From Streptomyces sp. NBC_01294 (GTDB taxonomy: Bacteria > Actinomycetota > Actinomycetes > Streptomycetales > Streptomycetaceae): DNA of 64,000 bases. The number at the start of each line of letters is the position of its first letter. Positions within the stretch are counted from its first letter, which is position 1. This document shows, piece after piece, positions 15,684 to 22,562 of this stretch. A program made the position numbers and the translations under genes. The notes below the pieces were generated by a model. It saw only the letters and a program-made list of their open reading frames with translations. It had not been told where the DNA came from and made no database searches. The stretch is from NCBI RefSeq assembly GCF_035917235.1, contig NZ_CP108423.1, positions 7,035,501-7,099,500 of the forward strand, in the 5' to 3' direction.

Positions 15684-17094
15684 GACCCTGCGCAACCACA
15701 TCGGGGGAGCGGACCGCCCCGCCGCCTCGGGCGAGACCATGGAACTCGTCGACCCCGCCACCGGCCGGGTGCACGGCCACGCCCCGCGCTCCGGCCCCGC
15801 CGACACGGACGCCGCCTGCGCCGCGGCGGCCGCGGCGTACGGACACTGGTCCACGACGACCCCGGCCGCCCGGCAGCGGGCCCTGCTCGCCCTCGCCGAC
15901 ACCATCGAGGCGCACGCGGACGCCTTCGTGGCCGCCGAGACCGCGGACACCGGCAAGCCGCCCGGCCAGTTCAGGACGGAGGAGCTGCCCGCGATCGTCG
16001 ACACCGTGCGCTACTTCGCCGGCTCCGCACGCAACCTCCCGGGCGCCGCCGCGGCCGAGTACACCGAGGGCCGCACCTCCCTGCTGCGCCGCGAACCGGT
16101 GGGCGTCTGCGCCCAGATCACCCCCTGGAACTACCCGCTGATGATGGCCGCGTGGAAGATCGCCCCGGCGATCGCCGCCGGGAACACCACGGTGCTCAAG
16201 CCCGCCGACACCACTCCGTCCTCCGCCGTGCTGCTGGCCCGGCTCGCGGCCGCCCACCTGCCGCCCGGCGTACTGAACGTGGTCTGCGGAGACCGGGACA
16301 CCGGCCGGGCCCTCACCGCGCACCCGGACGTCGCCCTGATCGCCGTCACCGGCAGCGTGCGCGCCGGGCAGGAGATCGCGGCGGCCGCCGCGGCCGGCCT
16401 CAAACGCGTCCACCTGGAGCTCGGCGGCAACGCTCCCGTCCTGGTCCACGAGGACGTGGACGTGGACGCCACCGCCGCGGCCCTCGCCGCGGTCGCCTAC
16501 TACAACGCCGGCCAGGACTGCACCGCGCCCACCCGGCTCCTGGTCCACCACCGGATCCACGACGCCTTCCTCGCGGCCTTCGCCGCCGAGGCGGGAAAGC
16601 TCCGCACCGGCCCCCCGGACGAGCCCGGGGCCGACTTCGGCCCACTCAACAACGCGTACCAACTGGCCTCGGTGCAGGCCCTGCTGGACCGCCTGCCGGC
16701 CCACGCCGAGATCGTCACCGGCGGCAGTCGGCTCCCGCGCCCCGGCTTCTTCCACGCGCCCACCGTGGTCGCCGGAGTCCGCCAGGACGACGAGATCGTG
16801 CAGGAGGAGGTCTTCGGCCCCGTCGTGACCGTCCAGCCCTTCGCCGACGAGGCCGAGGCCCTGCGGCTCGCCGACGGAGTGCGCTTCGGACTGGCCGCGA
16901 GCGTCTGGACCACCGACCACGACCGGGCCATGCGGGCCACCCGCGCCCTCCACACCGGCATCGTGTGGGTGAACACCCACGGCACCACCGTCTCCGAGAT
17001 GCCGCACGGCGGGGTCAAGCACTCCGGCTACGGCAGCGACCTCTCGCTGTCCGGTCTGCTGGACTACACCCAGGTCAAACACGTCATGTTGTGA
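15676..17094 (+). CDS. NAD(P)-dependent aldehyde dehydrogenase (aminobutyraldehyde/betaine-aldehyde type)
   Basis: The start is GTG 15676, behind AGGAGG and inside the end of the amine oxidase gene. The 472-residue protein has the ALDH landmarks: TPWNYPL with Asn152, KPAD with Lys175, VTGS, HLELGG with catalytic Glu248, GQDCTAP with catalytic Cys282, and EEVFGPVV. The family oxidises 4-aminobutyraldehyde, betaine aldehyde and related omega-amino aldehydes to acids. Here it would take aldehydes from the amine oxidase and possibly from the Rieske enzyme, since known CntA-type enzymes yield semialdehydes. The acid product could feed the CoA ligase of the left wing. Confidence 0.93.
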   Translation: MAETLRNHIGGADRPAASGETMELVDPATGRVHGHAPRSGPADTDAACAAAAAAYGHWSTTTPAARQRALLALADTIEAHADAFVAAETADTGKPPGQFRTEELPAIVDTVRYFAGSARNLPGAAAAEYTEGRTSLLRREPVGVCAQITPWNYPLMMAAWKIAPAIAAGNTTVLKPADTTPSSAVLLARLAAAHLPPGVLNVVCGDRDTGRALTAHPDVALIAVTGSVRAGQEIAAAAAAGLKRVHLELGGNAPVLVHEDVDVDATAAALAAVAYYNAGQDCTAPTRLLVHHRIHDAFLAAFAAEAGKLRTGPPDEPGADFGPLNNAYQLASVQALLDRLPAHAEIVTGGSRLPRPGFFHAPTVVAGVRQDDEIVQEEVFGPVVTVQPFADEAEALRLADGVRFGLAASVWTTDHDRAMRATRALHTGIVWVNTHGTTVSEMPHGGVKHSGYGSDLSLSGLLDYTQVKHVML

Positions 17095-17150
17095 GCACGT
17101 CGGGGCGCGCGCGGCCGCCCGCGACCGCCCGCGCCGCCCGGAGTTCGGGC

Positions 17151-17163
17151 TAATGTGCGTATG
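17151..17163 (+). promoter_or_regulatory. -10 element of a probable leaderless promoter
   Basis: TAATGT at 17151-17156 is followed six bases later by the GTG start at 17163. There is no Shine-Dalgarno sequence, so the epimerase-like gene may be transcribed as a leaderless mRNA separately from the aldehyde dehydrogenase gene. Confidence 0.5.
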
Positions 17164-18104
17164 TGAGCCTTCACATCGTCGTAGGTTTCGGTCCCGCGGG
17201 CGCCGCCACTGCTCGGCTGCTCGCCGAACAGGGCCATGCGGTCAGGGTCGTCACCCGGTCGGGCGGAACGCCGGAACCCGGAATCGAGCACGTCGCGTGC
17301 GACGCGGCGGACAGCGAGCGGCTGACCGAAGCCGCGCGGGGCGCTGCCGCGATCCACGGCTGCGCCGCGCCGCCCTACCAGCACTGGGCGAGCGCATGGC
17401 CGCCGCTGGCCGGGTCCCTCTGCGCCGCGGCCGAGGCCACCGGGGCCGTACTGGTCATGCTGGGGAACCTCTACGGGTACGGACCGGTGGACGGCCCCCT
17501 GACCGAGGCGCTGCCGCTCGCGGCGACCGGCCCCAAGGGGCGGGTGCGCGCCGCGGTCTGGGAGCAGGCGCGGCAGCTGCACGAGCAGGGCCGGATCAGG
17601 GCCGTCGAGCTGCGGGCCTCGGACTTCTTCGGGCCCGGCGTCACGGACGGCGGGCACCTGGCCGCGCGGGTCGTGCCGCGCCTGCTGCGCGGCAAGTCCG
17701 TCTCCACCCTGGGCGACCCGGACGCCCCGCACAGCTGGACCTACCTCCCCGACGTGGCCAGGGCGCTGGTCGAGGCCGCGGGCGCGGAACGGGCCTGGGG
17801 ACGCCCCTGGCACGTCCCGACGGAGCGCCCGCTGTCCGTCCGGGAGATGGTCGGCCGGCTGGCCGCCCAGGCCGGCACGGGTCCGGTCGCGGTGCGCAGG
17901 ATCCCGCCGGCCGTGGTGGGCGTCGGCTCGCTCTTCTCCCCGCTGCTCCGCGAACTGAAGGAGGTCCGCTACCAGTTCGACCGTCCCTTCGTCGTCGATT
18001 CCAGCGCCTGCGAAGCGGCCTTGGCCTTCCGCGCCACACCGGTCGACGAGCAGGTCAAGGCGACCCTGGACTGGTGGCGCGAACGACGGATGACCGTCGG
18101 ATGA
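17163..18104 (+). CDS. NAD-dependent epimerase/dehydratase-like (extended SDR) protein
   Basis: The 313-residue protein begins at GTG 17163 with a GFGPAGAATARLL nucleotide-binding motif. The YGYGPVDGP region corresponds to the active-site Tyr area of extended short-chain dehydrogenases, but a clear YxxxK pair is not visible. WTYLPDVARALVEAAG resembles the NAD-dependent epimerase family. It probably acts on a nucleotide-sugar or small carbonyl substrate; I cannot assign which. It probably has its own leaderless promoter and may not belong to the amine pathway. It converges on the TetR gene at 18157. Confidence 0.75.
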   Translation: MSLHIVVGFGPAGAATARLLAEQGHAVRVVTRSGGTPEPGIEHVACDAADSERLTEAARGAAAIHGCAAPPYQHWASAWPPLAGSLCAAAEATGAVLVMLGNLYGYGPVDGPLTEALPLAATGPKGRVRAAVWEQARQLHEQGRIRAVELRASDFFGPGVTDGGHLAARVVPRLLRGKSVSTLGDPDAPHSWTYLPDVARALVEAAGAERAWGRPWHVPTERPLSVREMVGRLAAQAGTGPVAVRRIPPAVVGVGSLFSPLLRELKEVRYQFDRPFVVDSSACEAALAFRATPVDEQVKATLDWWRERRMTVG

Positions 18105-18134
18105 CGGCGGGGGACCACCCCGGATCCCCGCGGG

Positions 18135-18150
18135 CGCCGCGCGTGCGGCG
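18135..18150. terminator. Weak hairpin between convergent genes
   Basis: CGCCGC-GCGT-GCGGCG can form a six-pair stem with a four-base loop in the 52-base gap between the convergent epimerase and TetR genes. There is no T-run on either side, which is common in high-GC genomes. Confidence 0.35.
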
Positions 18151-18156
18151 GCCGGT

Positions 18157-18885
18157 TCAGCCGGTGGTCCCGCCTGTGGGGACCACGAGTCCGATGCCCT
18201 CGGCGGCGACGGCGATCGCGTAGTCGAAGAACGCGGACTCGTCCCGGACGCTGTCGTGGGTACGGCTGAAGACCTGGAACACCAGGAGGCCGATCAGACT
18301 GCTCCACAGGACCATGCCGCGTTCGAGGATGTCCGAGAACGGAGCCTCGGGCGCGCCTCCGTACAGCTGCACGGCCGCCGGCAGCAGCAGCGGCGGGCCC
18401 GGCACCGGCTGCCGCGGCGGGGTGAGTTCACCCTTTTCGAGGGCCGCCCGCACGATGCCGCCGAGCACCCCGGGAGTGCGCGAGGCGGGCAGCACCGTGT
18501 CCTGCGGGGCGTGGTAGCCGGGCACGGGCGAGCCGTATATCAGCGTGAACTCGGCGGTGTTGTCGAAGGACCACTGCCGCAGCGCACGCGTGACCGCGAG
18601 GAGCCGCTCACCCGCCGGCGCACCCGCGGCCGCGGCGGCCGCGTCGGCCTGCTCCATCGCGGCGCCGGACGCGTTGTAGGCGTCGATGACCAGCGCGGTC
18701 AGCAGGTCGTCACGGTGCGGGAAGGCGGACACGACGTCGGTGACCGTCAGTCCGCTGTCGCGCGCCACGGCATCCAGGGACAGCCCGCCGGCGCCCAGCT
18801 CCGCCAGCTGTTGACGTGCGATGTCCTTGATCACTGCCGGCGGGGACACGTGGTCGGCAGTCGAACCAGTTGCTGAAACGTCCAT
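18157..18885 (-). CDS. TetR-family regulator with a WHG-type C-terminal domain
   Basis: The 242-residue protein has an N-terminal helix-turn-helix (LSLDAVARDSGLTVTDVVSAFPHRDDLLTALV, about residues 35-67). A helical domain follows, containing RALRQWSFDNTAEFTLIYGSPVPGYHAP, which resembles the WHG domain of a common actinobacterial TetR subgroup. The ATG at 18885 is the natural start. It converges with the epimerase gene and is followed by no target gene on its own strand. It may regulate the epimerase or the amine locus, but no matching operator was found at its own start. Confidence 0.87.
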   Translation of the reverse strand: MDVSATGSTADHVSPPAVIKDIARQQLAELGAGGLSLDAVARDSGLTVTDVVSAFPHRDDLLTALVIDAYNASGAAMEQADAAAAAAGAPAGERLLAVTRALRQWSFDNTAEFTLIYGSPVPGYHAPQDTVLPASRTPGVLGGIVRAALEKGELTPPRQPVPGPPLLLPAAVQLYGGAPEAPFSDILERGMVLWSSLIGLLVFQVFSRTHDSVRDESAFFDYAIAVAAEGIGLVVPTGGTTG

Positions 18886-19134
18886 GCCGGAACCGTACCC
18901 GCCGCCGACGACGTGCCGTGGGCAACATCCGTCCCAACGCCCCCACCACGCAACGTGATCCGGCCACCCGGACCCTCCGGTCGCACGTGCCTGGGAAGGG
19001 GGTCCGGCGACGCGGGCCGGTCACGGCGGTCGTGGCCCTGTTCTCCCGAAGCTGCCACAACGCCACCGCCTTCACCGACGCCGTCACCGTTCACCTGGCC
19101 GGGCGCCGGGTGAAGGACCGCGGCCGGCGTCCAT

Positions 19135-20250
19135 TCAAGCGATGAGCAGGCGGAGGCCGAGATCTGCCGCGTCGAGGTAGGCGAGGTCGCTGTTGCGTTC
19201 GGCCCACCGGCCGGAGGCGAGGTCGGCGCCGAGGCTTCGTACCGCCCGCTGCTCGGCCTCCGGCCCGACCCTCGTCCACACGGACATCGCACGGCGCACG
19301 TGATCCTCCAGATACGCCCCCGGTCGGCGCCAGTACGCCTCGAACAGCCCGTCAGCGCAGTCCCACGGGACGGGCACCGGCTCAGTGCGCGCGCCGATCG
19401 CGTCGGCCATCCCGGCAAGCGAGGGAAAGCCGGCGAGGACGGCGGCGAATTCGGGAAGGTAGTCGCGGGTAAGCCAGAACCGGTCCTGCCAGCCGGGCTC
19501 GTCGGTGTCGAACGTCAGCACCACCACGCGGCGGGCCACGCGCCGCATCTCGCGCAGCCCCGCGATCGGGTCCCCCCAGTGGTGAACGGTGGAGACGGCC
19601 ATCGCGACGTCGAAGGAGTGGTCATCGAACGGCAGGCTCTCCGCGGCGGCTGCCACGCACGGCGCCGAGCCGGCAGGCCGCTGACCCCGCATGACCGCCG
19701 ACGGCTCCACCGCGGTCACGTCGCGATCAGCAGGCTCGTAGGAGCCGGTGCCGGCCCCGACGTTCAGCACCGTCCGCGCGTCCCCGAGCGCGTCGATGAT
19801 CTGCGCGGCGATCCGCGGCTCGGTACGCCGTGTCGCGGTGTACGCGCCGCCGATCGCGTCGTACAGCCGTGCACCGAGCATCTCCAGTTGCTCCTCCGGT
19901 GTCACCTTCAGTCCCTTCGCCCGTGCCTCAAGTTCCCTGTCGATGGCCGCCGCCATGGCGTCGGCGCGATCACGCCGCTCCAGCAGCAGGCCCCGCAGCC
20001 GGCGCAGGTGCGCGACCGCGTCGGTGGACGGGTCACCGACCAGTTCCACGACCTCCCGCAGACCGAAGCCCAGCCGCCGGTAGGCCAGCACCTCCCGCAG
20101 CCGCTCCACGTCGCCCGCCGAGTAGGCCCGGTACCCGGCCGCGGTCCGCGCCGACGGCCGCACGAGCCCGATCCCGTCATAGTGATGCAGCGTGCGGACG
20201 CTCACGCCGGCCAGCTCGGCCACGCGTCCCACGGTCCAGTGATCTTCCAC
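19135..20250 (-). CDS. MerR-family HTH fused to a SAM-dependent methyltransferase
   Basis: From GTG 20250 the product is 371 residues. Residues 5-75 are a MerR winged helix (WTVGRVAELAGVSVRTLHHYD, then RAYSAGDVERLREVL), and about 80-120 form the dimer helix. Residues 125-371 are a class I methyltransferase with motif I VLNVGAGTGS (161-170), the acidic VEPS (181-184) and FDVAMAVSTVHHWGD. The effector-binding domain of a normal MerR is replaced by the enzyme. The role could be SAM-dependent sensing or self-resistance. An in-frame GTG 27 bases upstream is possible; neither has a strong ribosome-binding site. The two-component operon starts divergently 258 bases away. Confidence 0.85.
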   Translation of the reverse strand: MEDHWTVGRVAELAGVSVRTLHHYDGIGLVRPSARTAAGYRAYSAGDVERLREVLAYRRLGFGLREVVELVGDPSTDAVAHLRRLRGLLLERRDRADAMAAAIDRELEARAKGLKVTPEEQLEMLGARLYDAIGGAYTATRRTEPRIAAQIIDALGDARTVLNVGAGTGSYEPADRDVTAVEPSAVMRGQRPAGSAPCVAAAAESLPFDDHSFDVAMAVSTVHHWGDPIAGLREMRRVARRVVVLTFDTDEPGWQDRFWLTRDYLPEFAAVLAGFPSLAGMADAIGARTEPVPVPWDCADGLFEAYWRRPGAYLEDHVRRAMSVWTRVGPEAEQRAVRSLGADLASGRWAERNSDLAYLDAADLGLRLLIA

Positions 20251-20508
20251 GACGCCGACTATGCAGCCTGACGCCACGTGAGGGTCAAGAGCCGGGAGCA
20301 GGGCCGTCGTCGGCGTCGAAGGCGTTTCCGGCCGACCGTGGGGGGAGCGACCCTCGGCCAAGCGCGAGCAGGCCGACAGGCGCCTATTTGGCGTGTAGCT
20401 GCTAGGGCAAAATGCCTGATGACACTGGCAGTTGCGGGCCGCCGCGCGGCCCACCCCGTTCCGCCGGGGACGACTCCGGGATCCCGCGGTGCCGACGGCA
20501 GGGGAGGG

Positions 20509-21696
20509 GTGGTCTTGGGATTTCAATCCTTACAGGTACGCCGCACACGAATACCGCGGCAGGCGACCGGGGTGGGGTCGGGGCTGCAGCGCGCCCAGTC
20601 CTTCGTGATCGTGGCGACCCTGCTCTACCGGGGGAGCCATCTGGCGGTCGGCGTCCTCGCCGTCGCCCACCGTCTTTCACAGCCCCTGCAGTTCGTGGGG
20701 CTCGCCGCGGCCCTGGGACTGAGCGTGCTGACGTACGGCGCGGCCCTGCGGCGCGGCCGGTTCGACCCGCGGCACATCTGGGCGGACGTCCTCGTGACCG
20801 GGTGCGTGCTGCCCCTGGCCCTCTGCGTCTGGGGCGGCGTGCGCGAACCGCCCACGATCGCATGGGCGATGCTGCTCGGCGGGTCGGCGAGCGCCGCCGC
20901 GGCCATCGCCCTCGAACGGCTCCACGCCGTCGCCGTGGTCGCCCTCCTGGTGGTGACCCACGTCATCGGCTACCAGATGGTGGGCGCGAACTCCTCCGTC
21001 GTCCTCGGCCATGTCAACTCACTGGTGTCGTCGGCCGTGATGACCTGGGTCTTCAGGTGGTACCTGCTCCGGCAGGGACGCCTCCTCGACGACGCCAACT
21101 CCCGCGCGCTGGCCGCCGAAGCGCACAAGGCGCGCTACGCCGAGCGGCTGGAGCACCACCGGGCGCTGCACGACACCGTCCTCGCCACGCTGACCACCCT
21201 GGCGTCCGGGGCGGTCGACGCCAACGCCCCCGAGGTGCGGGAACGGTGCTCCCGCGAGGCCGCGTACCTGCGCCGGCTGATCCAGCAGACCGCCGACGAG
21301 GTCCACCACCGGGAGATCGGCACGGCCCTGGAGGAGGCGGTCCGATCCGTCGAGAGCCTCCAACTGCGGGTCACCGCCCAATACCACGCCCTGCCGCAGG
21401 TGCCGCCCGAGGTCGCCGCCGCGCTGGGCGACGCCGTGCGCGAGGCCCTGAACAACGTACGGCGGCACGCTGGCACCGGGCACGCCTACGTCACCGCGAC
21501 CGGCGACCCGGACCGACCCGGGGGAGCCGTGGTCACCGTGGTCGACCGGGGGCCCGGATTCGACCCCGAGCGGTGCGAGCCCGGCCTCGGGCTGCGCGGT
21601 TCGGTCCACGGCAGGATGGCCGAGGTGGGGGGCCGGGCGACGGTGGACACCGCCCCGGGCGAGGGAGTACGGGTGGAGCTGAGATGGCCCGGGTGA
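20509..21696 (+). CDS. Membrane sensor histidine kinase (NarX/DesK-like)
   Basis: About 395 residues: five or six N-terminal membrane helices (to about residue 185), a short linker, a phosphoacceptor helix around RALHDTVLATLTTLASG with the His, and a HATPase domain with VREALNNVRRHAG (N box), VVDRGPGFDP and GLGLRGSVHGRMAEVGG. The start may be GTG 20509 or TTG 20515; AGGGGAGG lies directly upstream. The last 13 bases overlap the response regulator gene, so kinase and regulator should be made in step. The signal is unknown; there is no large extracellular domain. Confidence 0.85.
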   Translation: MVLGFQSLQVRRTRIPRQATGVGSGLQRAQSFVIVATLLYRGSHLAVGVLAVAHRLSQPLQFVGLAAALGLSVLTYGAALRRGRFDPRHIWADVLVTGCVLPLALCVWGGVREPPTIAWAMLLGGSASAAAAIALERLHAVAVVALLVVTHVIGYQMVGANSSVVLGHVNSLVSSAVMTWVFRWYLLRQGRLLDDANSRALAAEAHKARYAERLEHHRALHDTVLATLTTLASGAVDANAPEVRERCSREAAYLRRLIQQTADEVHHREIGTALEEAVRSVESLQLRVTAQYHALPQVPPEVAAALGDAVREALNNVRRHAGTGHAYVTATGDPDRPGGAVVTVVDRGPGFDPERCEPGLGLRGSVHGRMAEVGGRATVDTAPGEGVRVELRWPG

Positions 21697-22394
21697 TCAC
21701 CGTCGCGGTGGTCGACGACGACCGGATGCTCCTCGACGGACTGCGGGCCTGGCTGGGCGGGGTGCCGGAGCTGCGGCTCACGGCGACCGCGGCCACCGTC
21801 GGGGAACTCCTCGACGCGCGTGCGCCGGACCCGCACCATCCGCTCGATACGCCGGACCCGCACCATCCCCACACGGGCGGCGGCGGGGCGGCGTACGTCC
21901 CGCCCGACATCGTCCTCCTCGACCTCGTGCTGCGGGACGGCTCCGCCCCCGCCGACAACATCCGGCGGCTGGTGCGGACCGGCAGCCGCGTCCTGATGAT
22001 CAGCACGGTGCCGGACCGCTCCCGGATCATCGAGGCGATCCGCGCCGGCGCCGACGGCTACCTGACCAAGGACCACGACCTGCCGACGCTCGTCGCCGCC
22101 ATCCAGGACCTCGCGGCGGGCCGCAGCGCCCACTCCGCGGAACTCGCCTTCGCCTGCGCGCACGACGACAGCCCCGCCCGCCCCCGGCTCTCCCCCCGGG
22201 AACGCCAGATCCTGCTCGACTACGCATCCGGAATGACCCTCAAGTCCGCCGCCCGGCGCGCGGGCATCACCGTCCACACGGCCAAGGACTACCTGGACCG
22301 GGTCAAGGCCAAGTACCAGCAGGCCGGCCGCCCCACGTACACGAAACTCGATCTGGCCCGGCGGGTACGGGAGGACAGCCTCGACGGGGGGTGA
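21684..22394 (+). CDS. LuxR/NarL-family response regulator with a His-rich insertion
   Basis: The 236-residue protein has a receiver domain starting VAVVDDDRMLLDGL, with the phosphoacceptor Asp in PPDIVLLDLVLRDG. A C-terminal LuxR-type helix-turn-helix has LSPRERQILLDYASGMTLKS and ITVHTAKDYLDRVK. Residues of about 47-67 are an insertion absent from ordinary receivers, built from two copies of a nine-residue unit beginning PDPHHP plus a Gly run; it contains five His. It lies just before the beta strand that carries the Asp. The gene overlaps the kinase gene by 13 bases. Confidence 0.9.
   Translation: MARVITVAVVDDDRMLLDGLRAWLGGVPELRLTATAATVGELLDARAPDPHHPLDTPDPHHPHTGGGGAAYVPPDIVLLDLVLRDGSAPADNIRRLVRTGSRVLMISTVPDRSRIIEAIRAGADGYLTKDHDLPTLVAAIQDLAAGRSAHSAELAFACAHDDSPARPRLSPRERQILLDYASGMTLKSAARRAGITVHTAKDYLDRVKAKYQQAGRPTYTKLDLARRVREDSLDGG
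21824..21868. repeat. 27-bp in-frame duplication inside the receiver domain
   Basis: The 18 bases GCCGGACCCGCACCATCC occur at 21824-21841 and again at 21851-21868, a spacing of exactly 27 bases (nine codons). They encode the repeated PDPHHP unit of the response regulator. Confidence 0.95.
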
Positions 22395-22562
22395 CCTCTC
22401 GGGGCGTCTCCCCGGACCGCCTTGCCGCGAGCGCCCGGCAAGATCCGGAAGATCGGCCTCAGGCGCAAGCCCCCCAAACGGACGGCTACAGGCGGCACCC
22501 GAGCCCTCCCTATCGTCATCCCGGCGGCGCCTTCGAAGGGCCGCCGGGAAGGGGACGAGCCG

